Assembly: GCA_013396655.1 (NCBI GenBank)
Contig: WBMV01005958.1
Coordinates: 1,297,128 to 1,361,127 of the forward strand
Source: Campylorhamphus procurvoides
Taxonomy: Eukaryota > Chordata > Aves > Passeriformes > Dendrocolaptidae
DNA length: 64,000 nucleotides
Direction of reading: 5' to 3'
Shown: one piece after another, positions 47,109 through 60,200 of the stretch
Numbering within the stretch: the stretch's first letter is position 1
Layout of the letters: each line of letters starts with the position of its first letter
The notes under the pieces: model-generated
Told to the model about the DNA's origin: nothing
Databases searched by the model: none
What the model saw: only the letters and a program-made list of their open reading frames with translations
Translations under genes and position numbers: made by a program

Positions 47109-50100
47109 GGCCATCAATCATTTTGGAAAGCTAATCACATTACTCCACAGTTTCAGGTGAATAAGGAAGCAGGCACAGTCTCTGGGGATCTGACACACTG
47201 TAAGGCAGGCATCCATCTGGGAGAGCATTATTGCATTAGCTCAGCATTCCTGTTTGTATTGATACATGTTCTGCCCTTGCACTGTTGCTGACAAGTGAGG
47301 GCTGCGTGGAGTAACACACAGTGGGTGACAAGGCGAGGTTGGGCAACCTCATTAGATGCTATTGTTTGTTTGTATAAGATTCATGGGAGGCAGAGGGAAG
47401 GGAAAAATCCAGACAAAGATGAAAAATGATGCTGCACCTAAAGCTATCTACAGAGCTGGCCTTAATTCAGTCTTCATAGTCTGAAAGCACCACACGCGCA
47501 TACACATGCAAAACCCGGGCTGTGGATAATGAATCTTGAGAAAATGAGCCCTCAGCTCTCTCCTCCCAGCTTTACTTTTTAGAAAATGTCTTTCCTTCAT
47601 TTTGGAAATGATTGCATTATCTCAAACTGCTTGTAAATCTTGTTAGCCAAGTAATATAGTTTGGACTAAATGTCTGTTCCTACATGGGCCTCAGGGGAAT
47701 GTGGAAAATAACCAATGCAGCCCTGATGCAAGCTCCCACCCGCTCTACGAAGGCGACTCCTTATTTCTGATTAACCTGAGTTCCTTTCTGCGGTGAGGCA
47801 GAAAGAAGCAACAAGATTAATGAAAATTAGGTCTGCTAAAGCCGGCCTTATTTTCCTGTCATGTGTACAGCCTTGCCACAAACTGAACTCATCACCAAAT
47901 GCAGAATTAATCAAACTGGAGTGCGGGCACTTGGTATCTCCATGTGCACATGCATGTGTGTGTGTGAGCATGCACTAAGCTGACTGCACCAGATGCATTT
48001 GCAATGGAAAGGAGCAGAGGAACAGAGACAAGATGTTAGTTTTCCGATTTATTATTTATGTACTTGAGAGTTTGCACCCAGCAAAGCTCGCAGAGCTGTG
48101 ACTGATGAGTTAATTGGATACCACACTGGCATCTCTGGAAGAAGCTGTGGAAACCCAGGGACAGAAATAGTAGCTGGGACTGCAGGAGAGCATGTCCAAT
48201 GTGTGTTGACGTGGTTAACGATGCAAAGCCATAGCTCCTGCTATTTCCCAAAGGAATCCAATATAGGGTTAGAACTTGCACAAGGATCAAGAAACCTTAT
48301 ATTTAAAGCTGTCTGATCCCTAGTTTTGGGGGAATTGCTGGGGATGTGACAGAGACAGACCCAGCTACATTTCTGTACATCCCAGATGAGTGTCTTAGAC
48401 TCTCAGCATTGGTACCTCCATCCTATCAGCTGCTGCCCCCTAAACTCACTTTCCCTGCTTTTCTGACAGGGTTTTATGGGATGGGCAGGACCCTGCAGCC
48501 ACTGGTGACAATGATTTCTCTCCCCATGGTTGATTGCCCAACTCACCTTCTCAGATGTGTGTCTGAGCAACTTCTCTCTGCCCATGAAAAACCCAGAGCC
48601 TCCATGCTGTCGCGGTGTTCCAGCTCTGAATTTCCCTTTACCATGAACCAAATCCAGTTTCTCTCCATGGATCCTCCAGGGACCAGGGGACCTCCTCAGG
48701 CCCTGCCAACTTACATGGGCACATGTTGCAGCCATTCTCCTTGCCATGGTGGAACTGGGTCTTGACCAGACGTGATTCCCCTTGCATGGCCAATGGTGAA
48801 GGTACTCCCATACCAAGTGGCTGTTTGTCTCACAGGGACCATGCAAGGTGAGTAAAGGGACTTGAAGACTTTCCCACTGCCCCTTGGTGAAACAGCCCTG
48901 ATGGAGGGCAAGGAAGGAAACCTCCAAGCCTTTCTGCAGTAGTCTTTGGATGCTGCTTTGGGGCTAAACACCCCTAAATATTTTTCACAAAATATCACAA
49001 ACTTATATGGTTTGAAAACCAGTTTAAGCCTGTTGATGGCAAACAAGAGAGTCCAACCAGAAAAAATCAAGGTACTCCTTTCTCTCTAGATGTTGCCCAC
49101 CTTTGTTGGGGAGCCTGGACTTCGGCACTGGAAGAGTGATGAGTTGGTAGGAACAGGGGCCACTCACCTCCCGCTTAAGCTCTGGCTTGTGTATTTTGTT
49201 TTCAGCAGCACTGAAAAGCCCTTTGCTAGGCTAATGGGCTGTAAGCAGCATCAGGCTCTGCCAGGTGCAGCCAGTGCACTGTCCTGATCCTGCCCAGCTG
49301 CCCCACATCTGCCCACGGAGCTGTGGATGGTGAGGATGAGCAGAAAGAAACATGCACCGAGGCTTTCAGATTCAGGCATGGTTAGCTAAGCTATCTGTAA
49401 AGGCAAGCAATGTCCTCATCAAGTCAGGCATATGGTACCCCCTGCACCAGTGCAGGAAGACACCATATGCTCATTCCCATCACCTTACCTGAGTCCCCTG
49501 CAAGATGGTCCCTGAAACACTTGCAGGCTACAGTGTCGTGGTGTAACTGTGACAGGTGACTGTGCAGGCTCTCCCACAAACAAACCGCTTTGCAGACAGC
49601 CTGGGCAATCACAGATCTCCTCCATCTGGTGAACCACACTGCCTCAGCTGAAAACGTAGAATTTACCCTTCCACTCTCTCTAAAGAGATTGTAGGGAGGT
49701 CTGTGGTGGAGATTTCCTGTGGGCATGTGTGCTCAGCAATCCCAGAACTCTGGCTTTTACATGTCACCCATCTTTTTTCATCACCATGTAGCAAACAGAA
49801 GACAACAGATGGTAGCACACTAGGGTTACCAAGGTCAGGGCATGGGCTGGGAATAGCATCAGGGTCTTTTTTCCTCTTGGTGGGACCATTGAAAGGGAGC
49901 TAGTAACAAGTTCTGGTGACCAGCAGTCCTCTATGCACCCCTACTTCAGCTGCCACCACCATGCCTAGGTCCTGACTGCACATGTTCAGTACCAGGTAAA
50001 ACTCCACGTTGCTTTTGTGGCTGGTAAGTCCCAAGCCAGCTGCAGTCAGTTTTTACTGCTGGAGAGCAAACTTAAGGTGGGCAAATGGGCAGAGCCCACT

Positions 50101-50311
50101 GAGCACCAGCAAACTCAGTTCTGCCCAGTTCAGGTGCCAAGCAAGGTCCTGGCAGAGTCACTTCCTTTCTGTGATGCTGCTCCCCCCTTTCTGTCATCCC
50201 AGAGCTGCTTCCTATGAAAGACGTCAGTGCTTCTGTGGCACAAGAAGAAAATACCGATGTGTCCAAGGGTATGCATAGCTAAAAACTGAAGTTGTTTCAC
50301 TCTGCACACAT
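47109..50311. other. intron 2 segment with CNE-like block and microexon-like site
   Basis: A non-repetitive AT-rich block at about 47500-47950 looks like conserved non-coding DNA. At 48836-48847 a 12-nt sequence sits between a CAG acceptor and a perfect GTGAGT donor. No supported gene. The open frame at 48403-48927 on the minus strand is judged to be chance. Confidence 0.35.
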
Positions 50312-50333
50312 ACCCCTCACCATGGTGAGGGGT
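50312..50333. repeat. 22-bp perfect palindrome
   Basis: ACCCCTCACCA is followed directly by its reverse complement, giving a gap-free palindrome centred on CCATGG. The bases just outside (T and T) do not pair. Confidence 0.97.
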
Positions 50334-52224
50334 TTAATTGCCTCAGTTTGCAGATTCTGCCTCACAGCAGCCAGGAGCTGGAGTTTCATTCCCACCACAA
50401 AGCTGAGCCCACTGTGAGAAGATTTTGTCCTTTCCTATATCCCCACCACTGACATGGAGCAGCCACTTTGCTCACACTTTCTGGGGGAGAGTCACTTTGA
50501 GCAACACCATCAGGGTCCCAGCAAAGGCAGAGAGAGGGAGGGAGGAAAAAGTCTTTTGTTCCTGCAGCAGAGTGGCTCTGCCAGGGTAACCCAGCTGGAG
50601 AAAGGCATCACAGGCATGCAACTGGGTGATCAGCTCTGGGCTCTGAAACTGTTAGAGAAGGGTGTGAGCAGATTTAGAGGGCACTTTCCCATAGGAAAGG
50701 ACAGGAGGATGTGACCTCTGGAAGTGCACCCTAGGCTGCCTGCTTGCCCTCTGCATCTTGCAGTGATTTCATTTCCAAACCCATCTCTTCCAACCCAGGC
50801 ATTCAGCTGTGAAGCACAGGGTTGAAAAGAGTCAAGCTAGGGAGGGAGGATGGAGAAATAAGGTTGCCGTAGGATAAAAACTGCTGATGGATGAAATCCT
50901 ATCTACTGAGAGGCAGGGGAAACCCTCCTCAAGGGGTTATGCTGACTCTTACATGGTCCAGAGAAAAGGGAGTTAAATTACTCCCCTTATACAGTAAATT
51001 CAACCCTTTTTGCTGTCTGCAAACATAGCAAATTTTTTGTTCATCTTATTGCATGCAGTTACACGTTTCAACAATTGCCTGGATTCCTTAGGCTCCTCTT
51101 ATTGCTGTGCTGTTGGCCGTGTAGATTAGATCAAACTCTCCCAAATGAGCAGAAGGGTATCCCACTGTTCTGAGTCCACTGTTGCCAGGTGAGCTTTCCA
51201 GATCTGGTCTTCAGCATTTACCAGGCCCTTAAATGACAATAGTAAAAGATGGGCATGGAAGTTGAAAGGTACTGCAGTGATAGTCCCACTGGTGCTGTGC
51301 TGTCATGTCCCTGCCCATGAGCATCTCCCCTTTCTGTGCACCCAACTCAGGACACACCGCATGGTGGTGGGAAAGCTGCACCATTTCCAGAATCACTGCC
51401 TTGGGGCTATGAACCCTCCTCCAGCACATTTGGACCAATTCTTTGTTCCTAGTTGTCTTGCCTGGACTGAAAGAGCAAGCATATTATTGATGCTTCCTCA
51501 TAAAAACACAGGGCTCACATGCTTTTTTCTAAGCTTTCATTTGAAGTAACTGCATTCTCCTCCTAAACATCTGATTCTGTCTTTAATCATGCTAATCTCC
51601 TGACCTCAACAATACTTCATCACTTAGTGCCACAATTTGGTGCACTTTAGGTAAGAATATAAAGAACCTTTTGTTTCTTTTAAATCTTTTACTTTCTCAT
51701 TTCACCAAGAGATCATTTATTCTTGTGTCAAGGAAGAATAAATGAGAAGTGTCAGGCAGACCTTTTATATATTGCTTTATCTCTAAGTTAAACAAATTCA
51801 CTGTGTGCAGCCTGGCTTAGTATGGAAATCTCTGCACTCCTTTATCAGTTGTCACCCTGTTACTTGATGTTCCCCCCTTTCTGAAGTAGAATGACAGAAG
51901 CCGTGTATGTGCCCTTGCAGCTGATTTACTGAATATTATTGTGCTGGTTTCATGCTATTCTTTTCAATCTACTGTTTGCACGGCAAAGGTTTTATTTTGT
52001 TTTCATGATTCCAGAACAGAGTTCTTCACTGGGCTGAGTGCTGCGAAGTCCTTTTCAGGAGCACCTACAGCTGATTTACAATGTAGGGCATGTAGGAGTC
52101 GTTTGGGTCTTTTGCCACTGATGTGTGTTGCTTTACATTAGTTTCTTCAGACTTCATCTTCCCACTCCCTCACCCTTCCTGGATGCCTTTGAAGGTTCTC
52201 ACTGTTCTCTCCGAGCTTGAATCA
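50334..52224. other. intron 2 segment, nothing recognised
   Basis: Unique sequence; AT content rises towards the right end. No gene, RNA or transposon signature was seen. Confidence 0.45.
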
Positions 52225-52302
52225 AATATGCATATACATGTATATTAATATATTTGTATATGTATGCATATATGGGCACATACATATGTGTGTGTGTGTA
52301 TA
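52225..52302. repeat. alternating AT/GT purine-pyrimidine tract
   Basis: ATATGCATATACATGTATATTAATATA, then TATGTATGCATATATG, and a terminal (TG)n run to about 52302. It is a decayed (TA)n/(TG)n microsatellite with internal short palindromes and is prone to cruciform or Z-DNA formation. Confidence 0.85.
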
Positions 52303-54114
52303 CTTTTTTCTCAGCCTGTTAAAGAACTTATGAAGCCCTGTATATCCTCCCATGCGACTGTATGGCACCCTGCAGGCGAGCTTGTTCTCTTGAAAATTGA
52401 CCACTTATTCTTCCTCCTTGTTTTCCACTTCTGAGACATTTTCGAAGCTGTGACCTCTCTCAGATCTCTCAACTATTGTCACTGGCTTTCACTGCCATCC
52501 TTTCCTGAAGGCTGGACCAGGTCGAAGCCATCTGAACTATGCATGAGGTAGAGCTGCACAGAGGGCTCTTAGATGCTCATCCTCAAATTTTCTGCTCTGA
52601 CACCAGACACCTCCGGCTGACAGCCCACTCTCTCTTCAGAGTTAATTTGGTTACTGCACAAAGCCACTTTGTACCCTGAGAAAACGGGGACTTTTTGTGC
52701 CACATGTGAGCTGGGGGCAGGAGAAGAAGCCAAAATGTTGAAGGCTTTTTTTGCCAGCAAACCAACCAGGCTGAGCAGATCCATTGCTATTGGCCACCCA
52801 GCCCACACAGCAGCTGCCCCACTTGGTGCACTGAACCTGAGTGAGCAAGCACATAATCTAATCTAATTCCCATCCAGCAACCCATCCAGAGACACACAGC
52901 CAGTTCCTCATAGGATGTAAATCACCACAGCCTGCAGAAGCCAGTGAAGCTGTCCATGAAGGATTTGGGCCACTGCTGCAGATCCAGAAAGCCTCCCTCA
53001 GCAGAGGAGGATGGGCAGCTTCTTTGGGAATCCTTAAGAAGGATTTTACATAAAGCAGTGAGGATGTCTGGCCCCTCTACATCTTGAAATAAGATGAATG
53101 GTATCCTCTTGGTGAACATGAGAAGAGCTGCTGCACTTCTTGTCTTTCTTTGTAGCCTTTCAGCCTTAGACCCACCTTAAGAGGGGTCAGATTCCTTCAT
53201 TTTAATAATTTTTTCAAAAAGAATTTAAGCAAACTTCATGTTCACTGAGTTCCTTTGTGGCAAATTGCCTGATGACAAGCTAAGGGTGGAGTGTTCTGCT
53301 CTAGCAAGGTCTGGTGTCTCATTCAGCACGAGGAGCTGCTCTAATACATAAAATTCTGGTTCACCATGCTGGGATAAATGGAGTGTGTCATGCATGCTGT
53401 TACTGAGTCTCTGTGAAACAATGTTAAATAGAAAAGAGTGGAAAAAAGACCATAAAAACAGACTATGGGCTTTTTTTATCCCAAAGCAACACTGCAATAT
53501 GTGTGTTGGGGGCAGAATTCAGAATTCTCACATTTGAGTAAAGTCACGTTTCCCTTCAAAAATAGGAAACAGTCCCAACAAAAGAAGCACTGGGTACCCC
53601 ACGAACCATTCACCTTGCTAGCAGAAATGCCAACAGTAACCTAAAGTAAGCAGCCCTGATTGATCTCCATATTGAAATAATACAGGAGAGGGCTTGTGCA
53701 GGCTGCAGACAAATAAAGCCTGGGGACAGTTCTGCACATAATATGATTTGCTCCAAGCACCCTCCAGCCCTGCCTGCCAGAGTGGTGGTTGCTTTCTCCA
53801 TTGGGTGCAGGTGGCTTTCCACTGCTCCCACAGATTCCTTCCTCAGCCAGTCTGAAAAGAAAGCAAATACCCTCCTGTGGCTCCTATCCTGCATTTCTTT
53901 CATGGGTACAAATGCCATGCTGCTTTGCAGGGCCATAGGGATTTCTGTCACCTTTGAGAGGTGACTGAGGACTCCTGGATTAGATCCAAAGTGTACATAA
54001 ACCTCCTATATCAGGGCAAAGCCCTAAGGCTGTTTCTCTTGCTGATTCGGGAACTGAGCCGACTCAAGAGTTTAAATGACTTTGCAGCCCACCTTACATG
54101 ACTTGCCAGCATAA
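52303..54114. other. intron 2 segment, nothing recognised
   Basis: No gene, RNA or transposon signature is evident; the open frames are short. Confidence 0.45.
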
Positions 54115-54295
54115 CCTCCAGTGAGGCATTGGAATAGTTGCCCAGAGGGGTTGTGGGTACCCCATCCCTGGAATTGTTTGAGGCCAGGTTGGATGTGGCC
54201 CTGGGCAACCTGATCTAATGGTGGCATCCCTGCTCACAGCAGGGGAATTGGAATTAGGTCCCTGCCAATGCAAAACATCCTGTGATTCTATGAAA
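54115..54295 (+). mobile_element. CR1 LINE 3' fragment
   Basis: GAGGGGTTGTGGGTACCCCATCCCTGGAATTGTTTGAGGCCAGGTTGGATGTGGCCCTGGGCAACCTGATCTA matches the avian CR1 3' end closely. It is followed by CAGGGGAATTGGAATTAGG and the terminal CCTGTGATTCTATGA. A stretch of the canonical 'gatgatctttaaggtcccttccaaccc' block is missing. It is in the same orientation as SLC8A1. Confidence 0.92.
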
Positions 54296-57200
54296 ATATG
54301 GATACATGTGTGAATATACATTGTTCTAATGGCTCCCTTGAGTGTTTATGGTTGTGTTGGTGTCCTGGGCAGGGGGAGACTCAGTTAGTCTTGGCCAACA
54401 TCGCTGGATGAGTTTACTGAGGCCCATTCATTTTTTCATCATCCTATCAATCTACCCAGCTGTGAAAGTAATGAAAGGCCATGACTGCTTGCGCAGAGAA
54501 AGAGAATAAGGAGAAATATGGTTGTTCCTGGAGAGGTGTCTCCCAACCCTGCTGCATAAGGTTTAGGCAAAAGTGAGTCCTGGCAGAGGATTTGATAGCC
54601 CTGATCTGTCATGTGAAAACAAGTGTGCAACATTCACCTTACAGTGAAGGGTCCTTCTCCTGCATGGTGCTGTGCCTCCCTCATGTCCACACCTCCACCG
54701 GGGCAGTTCTCACCTCTTTGCTCAAGCACTGTAAACAGCTCCAAAAAACTGTGCAGGGATTCCTGAGCTGTCCTCAGGATCCCTGGCCTGACATCAGGGA
54801 GCAGAACCATGTCCCTGACTTCTAGTGTGGCTGGGGCAGGGTGATTGCTAATACCAACCATTAACACTTGGAAGTCTCCTTTGGTTTAAGAGGTGAGACC
54901 TCTGGTCTGAATTGCTCTGAAATGAAGGGCAGATTAAAGGAAAGAACTTGGCCAAGATCCTGGTCCAAGAACTTGGCCGCTGTGTTACTTTGTGTGTGCA
55001 CATGGAAAAAACAAGTTAAAAAAAAACCCCACTTGGGTATGATTCACCCAAATATTGTGTGGGGGAATCATTTTCCACCAGGGAGCTAATTGCTAATTAC
55101 ATGACTGTAAAGCAATTTGATTTGCAAAGTTTTGTTCTTTGCAGCCAAAGGAACCAAATTTTGCAGAAGCTGCGGTGATGGGTGTTTAGGCAATGGAGGT
55201 ATTGTTATTTCTGTCAGAACCCTAACTTGAAGTTTTCAGGAAAGCTGCTGCTCTTTAAAATAACTTCACTTTATTTATTAGCTCAAAGTTTCCCAGAGTA
55301 AATGACAAATAAAGCCTGTGTTATTTTTCCAGGGCTTATTTTGAGATAAAAGCTATCTGGTATAAAGGGTTCCTCTGGCATCCGGACAAAAAGACCATAT
55401 ATCAATGTCAAGGAGCAGGGAGAGCTGCCTGATGGATGCGAGACGTGCTAGAGGGTTTCTCTGCTCCAGTTGAAGTGGGTTGGGAGCTGCTTGGGCTGTG
55501 TGGCACAGAGGTGATGGTAGCTCCCTCCTACCTGCAGCAGTTGGGGAATGGAGTGGTGTGAGGAACGCTACTGCCCCCAAGCATGGGGGCTTTCCTCATG
55601 CAGCACTGCGAGGACTCAGTAGAGACATGAAAACGGAAGATGCAGTGTGGGAAAAACCTCTCTCCTCTGCTCCCCTGTCCCCTCTGTGGTGGCCACCTCA
55701 TCAGCAGGGTGTTGGCCTGGTCATGGGGCCACAGCACGGTGGCATGTCCCTATTCTGTGGTGGTGGCAGCATGGGGCTGGGGGCTGTGGAGGATGATGCC
55801 AGCATGTCATCAGGAAATGCAGTGGGGCTGAATGTGGTGGCAGCAGGAGTATCTTGGTTACATCGTCTGTGGAGCTGCTAATTAGGACTAATGAGCTCAA
55901 GCAAATGTGACAGATTTCTGTGTGCCTCTGTAGAAAAATCATCCTTCCCTTATGCGTCCTTTAATCCTTGCAGCCACTACGTAGCCCACATCCCTTTAAT
56001 TTCTCCAGACAGTGCTTGGGTGGCTCCCGGCAGGTTTTGATCAGGAAGAATGGAGAGGGCTTGGGTTGCAAGAGCCAAGGGAAGCTGAATGAATCATTAA
56101 AAGCAAGATAAGAACCTAAAAGCCTGAACCAAATGCCCTTATTAATGTTGATTTGATTGTTTATGCCGCTTGACAGGAATGAAACCAGAGGCAGATGCAA
56201 CAACTAAATCCTGGGTCACTGCAGCGCCCTGCCTGTGGTGCCTGGCCTTTGCTGGAGACCTCCCTTGTGCATCCAGGCACAAGGTTATGTGTTTGGGGGA
56301 GCAATTTGGCTTCCTCCTCGGGGGCTGGTTGCTGGAGGCCAGGCGGGGTGTGCGGCCGCCCAAACATCTGTGGCCAGATGCCGTGCACAATTTCTCACAG
56401 AAATGGAGAGCTGTGGTGGCACAGCTCAAGGCAGCCACGCTCAGCAGAAGCAGCAGCAAGCTTGGTCACTGTCATCTACTGGGCTGAGGGAATAGCTGGT
56501 GTCCCCCAAGGGCTACAAGAGGGTGCCTTGGGGTGCTTGCCTGCTGTCCCTCCTGTGCCCTGCAGGCTTTTTGCTTGCATACAAGAAGGGGAGATTGAAG
56601 CAGGAGCTCTTAAAAGCTTTTTTTAATTTAGGTTAAGAGAGGAGCAGAAATCAAGCTCCTGGTCTTTGCTGCCTTACCCCAGGGTAAGGGAGATGGTCAT
56701 GCTCTAGAGTCAGTCACTGCAGGCAAGGAGAGCAGGCTTTGGGCAGCCTGGCAGGGAGGAGCTGAGGGGGGACATTTCCCATTCCCAGGACTCATGCACA
56801 TCACTCCCAGCAGTTCCCAACCAGCTCCCAGGAGGCAGCAGTAGCTCCCTGTATTATAAAGAACTGGTAAAGCTTGCAAGGCATGCAAATACAGTGGCAA
56901 AAGTGATGAATGTGGGCAATTTCAGGCAGATTATGTCTGCTAGATAATCTGCTGGTACCTGGAAAAGGCACTGCAGGACAGATGCTGTGCAGCAGCAGAA
57001 GACCTCTCCTTCTCCCTCTGCTCCTGGGTAAGTAGTTGGGTTTAGGTGCAGTTGAGCATTCTCAACAGTGGTTTCCAGTGCCTGCTGATCCAAGCCTGAA
57101 GACACTCCACCATGGAGCAACACTCTGCCTTGCTGTGGTGTTCTGCAGTTGGAACCAGAGAACTGAAAGCCAGGCCACCAGCTTGGCCAGGAGCATCTCA

Positions 57201-60200
57201 CCAGGGGGATGTGTCTGAGCGTGCATCAGAGGGTGCTGAGGTCTGTCCTGACCCCTGCAGAAGACAAATGCTGGCAGTGTCTCATGTCTCCTCTCTGTTC
57301 GGCAGCACTTCTCCAACTCATAGCAATAAAAAACATGAAGGGTTTTTAGTGGAAGGCCTGAATATGCACCAAGGAGCAACATGCCAGGCTCTTTGCAGCT
57401 GCATACAGGCTTTGCTTGGTGCTTGTGCAGCTCTGAAACCTTATCGGTGCCCAGTACAGTCCCGCAGAAGGCCAGAGGCGATCAGGTGCTGGAAGCTGGA
57501 GAGGTCTCAGAGGCACAGAGCAGACCTTTTTTTTTTGGTACAGGACTTCATTATGTCCTGTATCTTGCTGTTAGTGGCAGATTGTCATTTTTAGCACCAT
57601 CTATGTCAAATCCATCCCTGGTAGTGATGCAAGCAAATTGCCATTATTTCTGTTAGGTCTTTCCATGTCTCATCTGGCTTCGATGGAGGGACTGGCTGCT
57701 GAATCAGGCTTGCAGTGTCTCAGGATAACTGCAGTTCGACGCACGTGGGTTTCACCCCCGGCAAGCATGTGCCTGCTTCTTTGGCTTCAAGGGCTGGATT
57801 TCTGGTGCTTTTCATAGCATTGTACTCTTCTATGTTCTTCCTTCAATCTTCGGAGCGGGACATATTTCCCAAGGATAAAAGGCCAGAGCTAAACCAGGCT
57901 GAATTCAGAGCTGCTGCGTTTGTGAAGTGGAGCTGATCTGGATTTAGATCAGCAGAGCTCAGCTCTCAGCACAAAAATAGATAAAATTCAAGGCATACTG
58001 TAAATGTTAGCAGCTCTTTGAAAGGCAGCTCTTTCAGCCTGTCTTCCTAACTTTCTCGCTAAAATTCTGCTTGTTGCACAGAATGGATCCTGGTTTTTTT
58101 CAGTCCTGCCGCTGTCTGCAGCTTTGCGAGCAGTTGGAGCTGTCACTGTGGTAGAGTCTCTTGGGGCTTTATCACCCTCCAGGGCGAGGCTGATGGTCTT
58201 CCTGGGAGTGCAGAGCCAGGGACATTTCTTCAGTCTGTCCAAGAAAAGGAACCCTCTGATCAGGTAGATCCTTGACTCTGGCAAGGCAGGGATGTTGCTT
58301 TCTGCTTTTCAAATGCATCAGACTCCAGTTTCAGCAGATATCTTACTGGGAACTGTCTGTGCACGCTGCTGAGCATGTGTAGCTACAGCCTGTCATGGCA
58401 AGGAGCTGCAGGAGGCAGAAACTTCCCCAGGGAGCGGGGGCAGCTTTCACAGCATGGGGCAGGGGTATCAATTCAGGCAGCCCTGATGCTGCAAAAAACC
58501 CCCTGAATTAGAGTACCCCTGCATGAGACATCTGGTTTAGAGACAGTGAAGAGCCCTCGTACAGGTCAGGAGAGCCGCTAAGTTGCACCCAGTTCAAACT
58601 TCCAGCTTTTCCTCCGCAAGCGTATAAGGTGAAACTCGGTTATATTTGACAAGAAAAACGTAGCTTTACTCTTGTTGACCATCCTTTGACGCAAATAAGA
58701 TCCCTTGATGCTAATGCGGTGCCAGCCCTGATCAGTAAATGCCTGGCTATTAATGGTGAGAGGTGATTGCCCCAAATTAGCAGCAGTGACTGTTTAAAGA
58801 TCTTTCTCTGCCCGGACCCGTCTGGCCCCTGGCACTCTTGCAGCTGGGGTGATGAGAGGCTCACGGCTGAGTGCTGTGCTTTATGCCTTGCTTCCCTTGC
58901 CGCTGAGCCATCCCATGCTCCATTTTTCTCGTTCTTCTTTTTTTTCCTCTTTTTTTCTCACACCTGCCCTGTGCATTTTAAATCACATCTCAGGGCAGCT
59001 GCAACACCTTGGCTCATTGCAGTGGCATGTCTGTGTATCATCCACACTTGCTCTCTTCACAGCTGAAGAAGCTTTTCAAAATAAAAAAATCCCTCTCCTG
59101 CAAGCACCACGCAGATGAAATATGTATTCCTTAGTAAAATATTAAAACAAATCTCTTCCACACAGCCACAGCACATGAAGATGTCTTTAAAACACATGGG
59201 GAGGCATGGATGCAATATTTACAATCTTGAGCAAGGCAATTTATAATCTGCCTGAGCTCTCTGACAGAAAAACTGTTTGAGCGGTTTTTTTCTGGAGTGT
59301 ATCAGAACAAATTAATCAACATTTTCCTTCCTAACTGTATGCAAATAGACTTCTAAAATTTTTGGCTGGAGGTTGTAGCACTAATTGCTCACAGGGCTTA
59401 TCCAAGCGGCTTCGATTTGATAAGCAGGAGAATGCACCAGCTACTTCAGTGAGTTTCTAATGCAAACTGACCAGCCCATTTTCCCCTCTGCAATTATTAA
59501 AGGTCAGCACAAAATGAACCAAGGAAGGGGAGGGATCTGGTCACTTTTTGCTTTGATACTGGGCTCTTATTTCTCTTCCTTGGATTGGGAGGGGGAGGAA
59601 GAATAGGACTGAAGTGCCCCTTCTCTCCTTGTGCTCCAGTGTTCTTCTGGGCACACAGCTGGCCAGAGACCTGCTGGGAGCCCTGTCCATGGGGGCTGGC
59701 AAGGGGTCTCTTACACCCCTAACTTTTGCTCTTTGCTCATTTGCATCACCATGAATTTTCTCATTAAAAGAAGTGTATTAAAGACACTTTCCCACTAGCT
59801 CATGAACTCAGCTGTCATGTACTGAAACATTTCTCATGGCAAAACACAGCTACAGGCACCTGCCAAAAGAATGGGTTTTATTGTTGTTATTAAAAAAAAA
59901 TAAAAATCAAATTTTACTGCCAGGCTATACCACAGCTTGAGATCCCCTCTTCTTACAGTCCTAGTTTTCTCCTTGTGTTAACACTGACCTCTTGGGTATT
60001 TCACCTCTGTGTCCCCTGCAAGCACTAATGCTGAAACTGCAGAGGTGCAGCAGGGACTGGAGAGAGGTGACAGCTTTTTCTGGTGAGGTGGTTTGGAAGG
60101 GCTTTCTCCTATGCCCTGCCACTGCTTGGATGCGCATGGCTTGCCAGGGGTTTCCTGCATGTGTTTCCTGCTGAAGCTGAGCAACACTTTTACTGCCTCA

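Noticed and set aside
48403..48927. 174-codon minus-strand ORF rich in Trp/His/Gly
   Set aside because: Residue make-up follows repeated CCATGG-like words in the DNA rather than a protein pattern; no homology recognised.
57988..58284. 98-codon minus-strand ORF that reads fairly protein-like
   Set aside because: No splice sites, no start context and no recognisable family; too short to argue from composition alone.
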